This document shows, one piece after another, positions 17,450 through 25,348 of a DNA stretch of 53,683 nucleotides. Under the pieces are notes generated by a model. That model ran no database searches. It was not told the DNA's origin and was given only the letters and a program-made list of their open reading frames with translations. Source of the DNA: Vineibacter terrae (lineage in GTDB: Bacteria; Pseudomonadota; Alphaproteobacteria; Reyranellales; Reyranellaceae); the NCBI RefSeq assembly GCF_008039615.1, contig NZ_VDUZ01000059.1, positions 1-53,683 on the forward strand, read 5' to 3'. A program made the translations under genes and the position numbers. Numbering within the stretch: position 1 is the first letter of the stretch; the number at the start of each line of letters is the position of its first letter.

Positions 17450-19699
17450 ATGATGTTCTTTCGGACCGCGGGCGTCCACGCCCGCACTCGCTCGCAGCGA
17501 AGCGAAGAGCGAACGGCGGTCGGCGCTCGCGCGCCGAGGCGCGCGTGGACGCGCGCGGTCCGAAACGTCGCCCGCACCCTCGCCCTCGCCGCCGTCGCCG
17601 CCGCCGGCACGCTGCTGGCGCTGGACCGGATCTTCCCGCCCGACCTGTCGCGCTACGAGGCGCGCTCGGTCGAGGTGCTCGACGCCGACTCTCGCCTGCT
17701 GCGCGCCTTCACCGCGCCTGACAGCCGCTGGCGGCTGAAGGCCACCCCCGCCGATGTCGATCCACTCTATCTGAGCTTGCTGAAAGCCTACGAGGACCAG
17801 CGCTTCGACTCGCACCTGGGCGTCGATCCCTTGGCCGCCGCGCGCGCCGCCTTTCAGTACGCCACGCGCGGTCGCATCGTGTCGGGCGCCTCGACGCTGT
17901 CGATGCAGGCGGCGCGCCTGCTGCAGCCGCACCAGCGCCGCACGTTCACCGGCAAGCTGCTGCAGTCGGCGCGTGCCCTGCAGCTCGAATGGCGCTACTC
18001 CAAGGACGAGATCCTCTCGATCTACCTCACCCTGGCACCGTTCGGCGGCAACATCGAAGGTGTGCGCGCCGCCGCGCTTGCCTATTTCGGCAAGGAGCCC
18101 AGGCGGCTGACGCCGGCCGAGGCGGCGCTGCTGGTGGCGCTGCCGCAATCGCCCGAGCGGCGCCGGCCCGACCGCTTTCCCGACCGCGCCCACGCCGCCC
18201 GCGACATGGTGCTGCAGCGCGTCCATGAGCGCGGCGCGATCGACGATCAGACCCTGCGCGAGGCGATGGCGCAGCCGTCGCCCGACCAGCGGCTGGCGCT
18301 GCCGCGCATCGCGCCGCATGTCAGCCAGATGCTGGCTGCCCGCCCCCCGGCCGACGGCATCATCCGCACCACGATCCGCCGCGAGCTCCAGGCCACCGCC
18401 GCACGGCTGGCGGCGGAGGAGCGCAGCCGCGACGCCAGCAAGGGCGACATCGCCGTCGTCATCGTCGACAACCGCAAGGGTGCGATCGTCGCCTGGCATG
18501 GCGGCGACCTCACCGGCCGGCAGGGCTATGTCGACCTGGTGCGTGCCAAGCGTTCGCCGGGCTCGACCTTGAAGCCGTTCATCTACGGCATCGCGTTCGA
18601 TGACGGCGTGGCCCATCCCGAGACCTTCGTCGATGACGCGCCGATCCGCTTCGGCGACTGGATGCCGCGCAATTTCGACGGCGAGCACCAGGGCACGCTG
18701 ACCATCCGCCGGGCGCTGCAGCAGTCGCTGAACGTGCCGGCCGTGGCGGCGCTGGAGCGCATCGGCGCGGCGCGCTTCCTGGCCCTGCTGCGTCAATCGG
18801 GCGTGGCGCCGGCGCTGCCGCGCGGGCCGGGCGAGCCGGCGTCGCTGGCCCTGGCGCTGGGCGGCGTCGGCCTCTCGCCGCTCGACCTCGCCACGCTCTA
18901 TGCCGGGCTGGCGCGCGACGGCACCGTCCGGCCGCTGCGCCTGCGCGCCGAGGATCCGGTTGCCGACGGCTTCCGCCTGATGGGGCCGGGCGCGGCCTGG
19001 CATGTGCGCGACATCCTCGCCAACGGCCCCCTGCCGGACGGCTGGACCGCGCCGACGCGCCCGCTCGACGGGCGCCGCGGCGGCGATCGCGTGATCGCGT
19101 TCAAGACCGGAACATCCTACGGCTTCCGCGACGCCTGGGCCGCGGGCGTGTCCGGCGCCTACACCATCGTGGTGTGGACCGGCCGCGCCGACGGCGCGCC
19201 GCTGCCCGGCCGCTACGGCCGCGACACCGCGCTGCCGATCCTGCTGAAGCTGTTCGAGCAGATGCCGGGCGAGGCGGCCCCGCATGCCGCGCCGCCGCCG
19301 GATGCCCTGATCGTGGCGCGCAACAGCGATCTGCCGCCAGCCATGCGCGTGCTGATCCCGCAAGCCGCGCGCCTGCAGGCGGCGACGGCGACGCTCGCCC
19401 CTGCCCCCGCGTCGTCGGGCATGCGCGCGGCGGCGATCACGCCGCCGAAGCCGCCGCGCATCCTCTATCCCGTCGCCAACAGCACGCTGGAGGTCACGTC
19501 GGATGCGGTGCCGCTGAAGGCCGAAGGCGGCAGCGGCGCCCTGCGATGGCTGGTCGACGGCAAGCCGGTGCCCGACGACCGCTTCCGCGCCTTCCCGCTG
19601 TGGCACCCCGGCGGCGCCGGCCGCACCCGCCTCACCGTGATCGATGCCTCGGGCCGCAGCGCCACCATCGAGGTCCAGATCCGTATGGCCGGGCGCTGA
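17450..19699 (+). CDS. pbpC: penicillin-binding protein 1C
   Basis: Bifunctional peptidoglycan glycosyltransferase/transpeptidase, 749 residues. TM helix ~40-58; glycosyltransferase motif YEDQRFDSHLGVD (Glu115) and ASTLSMQAARLL; transpeptidase SPGSTLKPF (SxxK), QQSLNVP (SxN) and FKTGTSYGFRDAW (KTG); and a C-terminal PBP1C-specific Ig-like domain. It starts 7 bp after the alpha-2-macroglobulin stop with GAGG upstream, so the two are co-transcribed. Oddity: residues ~4-38 (FRTAGVHARTR... to the helix) are encoded by a family B palindromic repeat at 17461-17563. No in-frame start exists between the repeat and the TM helix, so the repeat appears to be translated as the cytoplasmic tail. Confidence 0.93.
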   Translation: MMFFRTAGVHARTRSQRSEERTAVGARAPRRAWTRAVRNVARTLALAAVAAAGTLLALDRIFPPDLSRYEARSVEVLDADSRLLRAFTAPDSRWRLKATPADVDPLYLSLLKAYEDQRFDSHLGVDPLAAARAAFQYATRGRIVSGASTLSMQAARLLQPHQRRTFTGKLLQSARALQLEWRYSKDEILSIYLTLAPFGGNIEGVRAAALAYFGKEPRRLTPAEAALLVALPQSPERRRPDRFPDRAHAARDMVLQRVHERGAIDDQTLREAMAQPSPDQRLALPRIAPHVSQMLAARPPADGIIRTTIRRELQATAARLAAEERSRDASKGDIAVVIVDNRKGAIVAWHGGDLTGRQGYVDLVRAKRSPGSTLKPFIYGIAFDDGVAHPETFVDDAPIRFGDWMPRNFDGEHQGTLTIRRALQQSLNVPAVAALERIGAARFLALLRQSGVAPALPRGPGEPASLALALGGVGLSPLDLATLYAGLARDGTVRPLRLRAEDPVADGFRLMGPGAAWHVRDILANGPLPDGWTAPTRPLDGRRGGDRVIAFKTGTSYGFRDAWAAGVSGAYTIVVWTGRADGAPLPGRYGRDTALPILLKLFEQMPGEAAPHAAPPPDALIVARNSDLPPAMRVLIPQAARLQAATATLAPAPASSGMRAAAITPPKPPRILYPVANSTLEVTSDAVPLKAEGGSGALRWLVDGKPVPDDRFRAFPLWHPGGAGRTRLTVIDASGRSATIEVQIRMAGR
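17461..17563. repeat. palindromic repeat, family B, copy 2, inside the pbpC 5' end
   Basis: 103-bp element with ends TCGGACCGCG / CGCGGTCCGA and inner arms GCGTCCACGC... / GCGCGTGGACGC. Close in structure and sequence to 41730-41833. Its length keeps the pbpC frame open. Confidence 0.88.
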
Positions 19700-19793
19700 C
19701 GTCGGGCGCACGAGCGGATAGCCAACCCCGCGCTCAAGATGACAGAAGTGTGCTTCGCGTCCACTTACGGCGCAGCGGATGGCCGCAACGAGA

Positions 19794-20990
19794 TCATATC
19801 GGCAGCTCGGCCGCGGCCAGCTCTTCGGCGCTGAAGCCCAGCTCCTCCATCAGCACCTGGCGATTATGCGCGCCCAGCGGCGGGCCGGCATGCGCGATGC
19901 GGCCCGGCGTGCGCGAGAAGCGGCCGGCGACGTTCTGCATGTGCACCGGCCCGCCCAGCTCCTCGTCGTCCACGGCTACGATGCTCTCGCGCGCCTGGAT
20001 GTGGGGATCGGCGGCGATGTCGGCGATGCTGTTGACCGGCGCGACCACGGCTTCGGCAGCTTCCAGGGTCGCGATCAGGGCGTCGCGGTCGAAGCGGCCG
20101 ATCGCATCCTGCAGAAGCCGGTCCAGCGCCTCGACATTGCCGATGCGGTCGCGATTCTCTGCAAAGCGCGGATCTGCGGCGAGCTCGGGGATCGCGAGCG
20201 CCCGGCACAGGCGCGCAAAGGTCTGGTTCGAGCTTGCCGACAGCGACACCCAGCGCCCGTCGCGCGTGCGATAGGTGTTGCGCGGCGCCACCCACGGAAC
20301 GCGGCTTCCCATGCGTTCCTGCACGATGCCGTGCTGGTCGTGGTCGACCACGAACGGGCCGAGCAAGCCGAACATGGCCTCGTAAAGAGCGAGGTCGACC
20401 ACCTGGCCGCGCCCGCCATTGGCATCGCGCTCGCGCAGCGCCGCCAGGGCCAGAAAAGCCCCCATGATGCCGGCGCTGCCGTCGGCCAGCCCGAAGCCGG
20501 GCAGGAGCGGCGGCCGCCCGGGCTCGCCCGAGATGTAGACGGCGCCGGCGAAGCCCTCGAGCGCGGTGCCGAAGCCCGGCTTGCGCGCGGCGGGGCCCGT
20601 CTGGCCGTAGCCGGTCAGCCGCATCATCACCAGGCCGGGATTGATGGCCGACAGCACGTCATAGCCCAGGCCCCATTTCTCCATCGTTCCCGGACGGTAG
20701 TTCTCCACCAGGATGTCGGCCGTCCGCGCCAGGCGCTTCACGATGTCCTGGCCCAGCGGGGTGCGAAGGTCGGCCGTGACCGAGCGCTTGTTGCGGTTGA
20801 TGACCTTGAAGTAGAGCGCCACGCCGTTCTTGCTGAGCCCCCATTTGCGGAACTCGTCGCCGCTGCCGGGACGCTCGACCTTGACCACGTCGGCGCCGTA
20901 GTCGGCGAGGTGCATGCCCATCGAAGGCGCGGCAAGGAAGTTCGCCACTTCGATCACCCTGACACCTTGCAACGCTTTTGCTGTCGTCAT
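19794..20990 (-). CDS. CaiB/BaiF (class III) CoA transferase
   Basis: 398 residues. The N-terminal block LQGVRVIEVANFLAAP-MGMHLADYGADVVKVE and VENYRPGTMEKWGLGYD are family signatures. The expected catalytic aspartate is D170 in PGFGLADGSAGI, by analogy with Asp169 of formyl-CoA transferase. Known chemistry: transfers CoA between carboxylic acids through covalent aspartyl-CoA intermediates. The substrate is unknown. It is divergent from a GntR regulator with only a 29-bp gap and convergent with pbpC. The proximity of a Bug-type binding protein suggests a carboxylate taken up by a tripartite or similar carrier. Confidence 0.9.
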   Translation of the reverse strand: MTTAKALQGVRVIEVANFLAAPSMGMHLADYGADVVKVERPGSGDEFRKWGLSKNGVALYFKVINRNKRSVTADLRTPLGQDIVKRLARTADILVENYRPGTMEKWGLGYDVLSAINPGLVMMRLTGYGQTGPAARKPGFGTALEGFAGAVYISGEPGRPPLLPGFGLADGSAGIMGAFLALAALRERDANGGRGQVVDLALYEAMFGLLGPFVVDHDQHGIVQERMGSRVPWVAPRNTYRTRDGRWVSLSASSNQTFARLCRALAIPELAADPRFAENRDRIGNVEALDRLLQDAIGRFDRDALIATLEAAEAVVAPVNSIADIAADPHIQARESIVAVDDEELGGPVHMQNVAGRFSRTPGRIAHAGPPLGAHNRQVLMEELGFSAEELAAAELPI

Positions 20991-21019
20991 CTCTCGTCGA
21001 TCCTTGTTAGGGTCGCGCC

Positions 21020-21745
21020 ATGCGACGCGTGGTTCGAACCGTTCCCTTCCCGGAGCAAGTGGCCGAGGAGATCGCTGCCGCCATCAGCGAAGGCCGCTTC
21101 GCGCCCGGCGAGCGGCTGGTGGAATCGTGGCTGGCCGACACGTTGAAAGTCAGCCGCGGCCCGGTGCGCGAGGCCCTGAAGTCGTTGGCTGCGCGTGGCC
21201 TGGTCGAGATTCGCCCCAACCTGGGCGCATGTGTCGCCTCGCCGTCCGAGGAGTCGCTCGGCCAGGCCATCGTGATGCGCGGCTTGCTGGAAGGCGCGGC
21301 CGCACGCGTCGCCGCCGTCAGCCGCGATGCAGCGCAACGCGCTTTGCTGGAACAGGCGGTGGCGCGCATGCGCGCAGCCGCCGACAAGGACGACCTCGAA
21401 CGGCTGCTTGACGAGCACTGGGCGTTCCATCGCGCCCTGGTGGAGGGCTCGGGCAACGCGCATCTTGTCTCGGCATGGCAGGCGTTGCGGACGTTGATCC
21501 TGCTCTATCGGCGCCGGATCGGCTTGCACGGCATCGACAAGGCGCACGTGCTGCGCGTGCACGGCATCTTCCTCGAGCTCTTCGCTGCCGGCGATCCCGA
21601 AGAGGCAGAGGCCGCGGTGCGCAGCCTGATCATCAGCTCCGGCTTCAGGCTGATCGACAGACCTGTCGATGCGGCTGCGCTGGGCTACATCACACGCGAG
21701 ATGGCGCCGGACGGCCGCCTCGTATCCCGGCCGGTCGCACACTGA
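21020..21745 (+). CDS. GntR family transcriptional regulator (FadR/FCD subfamily)
   Basis: 241 residues. An N-terminal winged helix-turn-helix (~8-75) carries ISEGRFAPGERLVES and VSRGPVREALKSLAARGLVEIRPNLGA. The C-terminal FCD ligand-binding domain (~85-215) has WAFHRALVEGSGN, whose histidine is a usual metal ligand, and HGIFLELFAAGDPEEAE. It lies between the divergent CoA transferase and the convergent Bug-type gene (2-bp gap). Inference: a local carboxylate-responsive repressor. An 8+8 bp palindrome upstream of the Bug gene (22775-22797) is a candidate site. Confidence 0.9.
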   Translation: MRRVVRTVPFPEQVAEEIAAAISEGRFAPGERLVESWLADTLKVSRGPVREALKSLAARGLVEIRPNLGACVASPSEESLGQAIVMRGLLEGAAARVAAVSRDAAQRALLEQAVARMRAAADKDDLERLLDEHWAFHRALVEGSGNAHLVSAWQALRTLILLYRRRIGLHGIDKAHVLRVHGIFLELFAAGDPEEAEAAVRSLIISSGFRLIDRPVDAAALGYITREMAPDGRLVSRPVAH

Positions 21746-21747
21746 CC

Positions 21748-22731
21748 TCAGTCCTCGATGCGCACATTGGCGGCGCGGATGATCTCCGCCCAGAACGGCC
21801 GTTCGGCCCGCACGCGCGCCATCAAGGCCGCGCCCGTCAGCGGCAACGGATCCAGCGAGAGCGGCGCGAGCCGCGAGACGGTTGCGGAATCCCCCAGCGC
21901 CCTCAGGGCGGCGGCCTGAAGCGCCTCGAGCGTCGCCGGCGGCGATCCGGCTGGTGCGAACACGCCGGCCCAGCCGGTCACGACCAGCGCGTCGCCCAGC
22001 ACCTCGCTGAGGGTTGGCACGTCGGGCATCGACGGCACGCGCTTTTCCGACGTCACCGCCAGCACGCGCACCTGCTTGGACTGCACCGCTGACCGTGAGC
22101 CTGCGATCGAGTCGACGCCGAACAGGAGATCGCCCTGCACCAGCGACGTGATCAGCGGCGAGGAACCGCGATAGGGCACGTGGGTCGCCTTGTGCCTGGT
22201 CTTCTCCAGCAGCGACTCGCCGATCAGGTGCTGAAAGGTGCCGACACCGAGTGAGCCGTAGTTGGCGTCCGACTCGGCGAGCGCGCCGAGCAGGTCCGTC
22301 ATGTCGTGTGGCGCATCCTCGCGCTCGCCGGTCAGGATGACGAACGGAGTCTCGATCAGGCCGCTCACGCCCGCGAAGTCGCGCTCGGCGTTGAAGGTCA
22401 CGCTGCGGTTCAGGATCGGATGGATGATCAGGGTGGTCGCCGTGCCGACCACCAGCACGCTGCCGTCCTTCGGTGCCTGCGCCGCCGCCTGGACCGCGAC
22501 GATGCCGCCGCCGCCGGTCCGATTGTCGACCACGACGGGCAGGCCCAGCACGTCGCCCATCTTCTGTGCCAGGATGCGGGTGGCAAGATCGCTCCCCGAC
22601 CCTGGCGCCGTGCCGACCAGGATGCGGATGGGACCGCGCGGCAACTGCGCCACGGCGGGTCGGGCCACCAGGCTCGTCATTCCCGCCAGGGCGCATCCTG
22701 TCAGCACGCTGCGCCGGGTCGTTCTCCCCAT
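21748..22731 (-). CDS. Bug/TctC-type tripartite tricarboxylate carrier binding protein
   Basis: 327-residue extracytoplasmic solute receptor. The twin-arginine-like signal TTRRSVLTG precedes a hydrophobic stretch and an AVAQ cleavage site. The family blocks PIRILVGTAPGSGSDLATRILA, VVDNRTGGGGIVA, THVPYRGSSPLI and GWAGVFAPAG follow. ATG 22731 is chosen because GGGAG lies six bases upstream; ATG 22746 lacks a site. No TctA/TctB membrane genes are in the window, so it is an orphan receptor, as is common in this family. Likely ligand: a carboxylic acid handled by the neighbouring CoA transferase (inference). Confidence 0.9.
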   Translation of the reverse strand: MGRTTRRSVLTGCALAGMTSLVARPAVAQLPRGPIRILVGTAPGSGSDLATRILAQKMGDVLGLPVVVDNRTGGGGIVAVQAAAQAPKDGSVLVVGTATTLIIHPILNRSVTFNAERDFAGVSGLIETPFVILTGEREDAPHDMTDLLGALAESDANYGSLGVGTFQHLIGESLLEKTRHKATHVPYRGSSPLITSLVQGDLLFGVDSIAGSRSAVQSKQVRVLAVTSEKRVPSMPDVPTLSEVLGDALVVTGWAGVFAPAGSPPATLEALQAAALRALGDSATVSRLAPLSLDPLPLTGAALMARVRAERPFWAEIIRAANVRIED

Positions 22732-22774
22732 CGTCCGCTCCCGCATGTTTCGCTGATTAATTCATGATCCCCCT

Positions 22775-22797
22775 TAATTGTCAACGGTCGACAATTA
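22775..22797. promoter_or_regulatory. palindromic candidate GntR operator
   Basis: TAATTGTC-AACGGTC-GACAATTA, perfect 8-bp arms with a 7-bp centre, 44 bp upstream of the Bug-type gene start and in a locally AT-rich stretch. The TTGTC/GACAA symmetry suits GntR-family sites. The regulator at 21020-21745 is the obvious candidate (inference). Confidence 0.45.
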
Positions 22798-23168
22798 GTC
22801 CTAATATGGTCATATAAATACGTCGCGCGTCATACAGGGTCGCCGCCGACCTGGCCAGGCTCGCCGTGATATCGAGAATCTGGACCTCGCTCGGCAGCTC
22901 GATCAGAAACTCGGCATCGCGCTCCAGATGGATGCGCCGCGGATCGTCGCCGGCGAAGCGCGACATCGCCTCCACGCTCTTTCCCAGTACGAGATCGTCA
23001 CGAACTCGCTTTCGGTCGCGCGATCCTCGCGCAACGTCTGCACGCCCAGCGCCTTTTGCGCCAGCGGCGCGACGCCGTGCTCATAGAGGTAGCGGGCATC
23101 GGCATCGGCTTTCGACGCGGTCGTGCGGCCACGCCAGATGCGATGGTCGGACGGAGTTTCTCATGAGG
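22781..23168 (-). pseudogene. broken antibiotic-biosynthesis-monooxygenase-like gene
   Basis: Read on the minus strand, one frame gives IWRGRTTASKADADARYLYEHG through EFVTISYWE. Two extra bases near 22980 then shift reading into another frame, which continues KSVEAMSRFAGDDPRRIHLERDAEFLI. The two halves together match the usual ABM-domain pattern (IWRG...YWESxEA...FAGDD). The 5' end is also damaged: the homologous frame has a TGA and no start codon immediately upstream. Two independent lesions argue for decay rather than a single sequencing error. Confidence 0.6.
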
Positions 23169-23293
23169 TATCGTCATGCGACTGCTCCTCCTCTGGGCAG
23201 CGCATCCGGCCGCCGTGGACTTGCTCGACACCGTCGTAACCACTATGCGGCGTTTAGGTAGTTAGTATAACGTCCAACAACTTGGAGGTTCCG

Positions 23294-23902
23294 TTGCTGG
23301 ACTCCCGCGCCGGCAGCCTGGCGCTTGTCGGCGGCAGCTGGGTGCTCGATTTCGCCAACACCGCCGCCGGCCGCGAAACGGCCGCGCCGGTCGAGCATTT
23401 GCTGAGCCCGGCCAACCTCGTGGCTTGGGCTGCGCACGCCGGCGTCCTCGACGCAACGGCGAAACGACAGGCGGACGCGGCCGTCAGCGCCGATGCCGCA
23501 ACGGCCCGGAAGCTGCTGCGCGACGCACGGCAGCTTCGCGGCGCGATCTACGCGGTCGGCGCGGCGATCGCGCACGGTGGGGCCCCTTCGGAGGCCGATC
23601 TGCGCATGCTGAAGGCTTTTGCGGAATGGACATTGGGCGCGGCAGCGCTCGCATCGGCTGCCGACGGCGGTTTCAAGTTCGACTTCACACATGCGCCGCC
23701 CGGCATCGCCCTGCTCGGCCGCCTTGCTTGGTCCGCTGTCGACCTTCTCGCCACGGCGCCGCCCGAGCGCATCAAGCAATGCCCCGGGCATGGCTGCGGC
23801 TGGTTGTTCCTGGACGTCAGCAAGAACAACTCACGCCGGTGGTGCGACATGGCGACCTGCGGCAACCGCACCAAGGCCACCCGCTTCCGCCAGCGACATT
23901 GA
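23294..23902 (+). CDS. ABATE/CGNR zinc-finger protein, putative stress-related regulator
   Basis: 202 residues. The N-terminal ABATE-like domain (WVLDFANTAAGRE) is followed by a C-terminal CGNR zinc finger: Cys in CPGHGC and then CDMATCGNRTKATRFRQRH. Known family: putative DNA/RNA-binding regulators, function poorly known. The start is set at TTG 23294 because GGAGG lies five bases upstream; an in-frame TTG at 23282 overlaps that site. Stands alone between the decayed monooxygenase and the lipid-kinase-like gene. Confidence 0.85.
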   Translation: MLDSRAGSLALVGGSWVLDFANTAAGRETAAPVEHLLSPANLVAWAAHAGVLDATAKRQADAAVSADAATARKLLRDARQLRGAIYAVGAAIAHGGAPSEADLRMLKAFAEWTLGAAALASAADGGFKFDFTHAPPGIALLGRLAWSAVDLLATAPPERIKQCPGHGCGWLFLDVSKNNSRRWCDMATCGNRTKATRFRQRH

Positions 23903-24033
23903 GTTGCGCGATCCGGAGCTATGGCCGCATCGCTTCACGTGAAATGCATAATCCATCGGCGGCACACTGCCCGAATTGCGGCTGCCTTGATTCCATGCAT
24001 GCTGCCGCCGGGTGGTGACGTTTGGAGAACACG

Positions 24034-24108
24034 ATGTCGGTAGTGCAGTTGGAGATTGTTGGCGTGGCAGGACTTGGCCTTGGTGCGCTGGCGTCGCCGG
24101 GATGTTGA
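24034..24108 (+). CDS. possible 24-residue small protein or leader
   Basis: ATG at 24034 is preceded by GGAGAACACG, a good ribosome site, and the short frame encodes a hydrophobic peptide (VVQLEIVGVAGLGLGALASPG) ending at TGA 24108, 16 bp before the kinase-like gene. It could be a translated leader, a membrane peptide, or the truncated head of a lost gene. No homologue recognised. Confidence 0.22.
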   Translation: MSVVQLEIVGVAGLGLGALASPGC

Positions 24109-24124
24109 TCGCACCTGAACGCCC

Positions 24125-25075
24125 ATGCGCATTCTCGCCATCATCAATCCGGGTGCCGGGACGGCCGCGACGTCAGCCGACCTGAAGCGGCAGCTCGAGG
24201 CGCTGTTCGCGGCACATGATATCGAAGCCGAGCTGCGGCTGATCGCGGGCCCGGCGCTGCCGCAGGCGGCGCAGGAGGCACGCCGGCGTGCCGAGCGCGG
24301 GGAGCTCGATGCGGTGGTGGCTGGCGGCGGTGATGGCAGCCTGAGCGCCGTGGCATCAGCGCTCGTCGGCACCGATGTTCCGATGGGCGTGCTGGCGCTC
24401 GGCACCCGCAATCACTTCGCCAAGGACCTCGGACTGCCGCTGGGGCTCGAGGCCGCCGTCGCCGTCATCGCCCGCACCCAGGCCACCGCCATCGATGTCG
24501 CCGAGGTCAACGGCCGGGTGTTCATCAACAACTCGTCCATCGGCGCCTATCCGTTCATGGTCCTCGACCGCGACCGTCGGCGCAGCATGCACGGCCTCGC
24601 CAAATGGAGCGCGATGGCGCTGGCCGCCGTTCGCACGCTCTGGAAGTTTCCGCGGCGGCGGCTTGCCATCGTGGTCGAGGGCCGCAGCATGCCGCACAAG
24701 ACGCCATGCGTCTTCATCGGCAACAACGAGTACAGCCTCAGCCTGCCCGATCTCGGCGGACGGGCGCGCCTGGACTGCGGCGAGCTGTGGCTCTCCGTGG
24801 TGAAGCCGAAGAACAGGCTGGCGCTTCTGTGGCTGGGCCTGTGCGCCGTGATCGGACGCACGGACCTGACGGATGATCTGACGACGCAGTGCGCGACCGA
24901 GGTGGAAATCCGCTCGCGCGCCAGCCGCCTGCCGGTCGCCCTGGATGGCGAGGTGGCGATCATGCGGCCGCCGCTGCGCTATCGCTCCCGGCCGAAAGCG
25001 CTGCGCGTGCTCCTCGACAGTGACCGCCGTGCCGCATCCACCCCACAGGCGCGCAAGGAACCGGCCGGAATCTAG
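24125..25075 (+). CDS. diacylglycerol/sphingosine kinase family protein (YegS/BmrU-like)
   Basis: 316 residues. The start MRILAIINPGAG and the nucleotide-binding GGGDGS (67-72), with GVLALGTRNHFAKDLGLP downstream, define the DAGK catalytic domain. The C-terminal domain contains FINNSSIGAYP and ends with LDGEVAIMRPPLRYR, the usual end of the family. Likely phosphorylates a membrane lipid using ATP. No TM segments. The ribosome site is weak. Neighbouring genes are unrelated. Confidence 0.88.
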   Translation: MRILAIINPGAGTAATSADLKRQLEALFAAHDIEAELRLIAGPALPQAAQEARRRAERGELDAVVAGGGDGSLSAVASALVGTDVPMGVLALGTRNHFAKDLGLPLGLEAAVAVIARTQATAIDVAEVNGRVFINNSSIGAYPFMVLDRDRRRSMHGLAKWSAMALAAVRTLWKFPRRRLAIVVEGRSMPHKTPCVFIGNNEYSLSLPDLGGRARLDCGELWLSVVKPKNRLALLWLGLCAVIGRTDLTDDLTTQCATEVEIRSRASRLPVALDGEVAIMRPPLRYRSRPKALRVLLDSDRRAASTPQARKEPAGI

Positions 25076-25348
25076 TACTCGCAATCACTGGTTGGTGACA
25101 CACCTGTCATCCCTCGCGGCGCCCGGGATGACAATCGCGACCCACTTTCCACGGATAGAGAGTACTAGACTTGGCCCAAGACTAGAGCGCATTCCGATCG
25201 AACGGCATCAGCCACTCGGCACCTCACCTCTGAGGAATCGGTCGAAGGCCGGCGTCTCGAAGGTGGGCTACCGCACCGGTGGTCCGAAGAGCGCTTGAAC
25301 GCACGAGGGCCGTTGATCCTCCGGTCCGCCGCGTCATCGCGACGCGCC
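25076..25348. other. intergenic region with degenerate repeat
   Basis: No gene seen. Contains GGTGACACACCTGTCATCC at 25094-25112, also present at 52269-52287 in front of a family A palindrome. Here it is followed by a diverged short hairpin (ATCCCTCG...CCCGGGATGAC). Convergent genes flank it. Confidence 0.5.

Noticed and set aside
12280-17610. 1776-residue minus-strand frame
   Set aside because: Antisense to the alpha-2-macroglobulin gene; low-complexity Arg/Asp/His text typical of GC-rich shadow frames.
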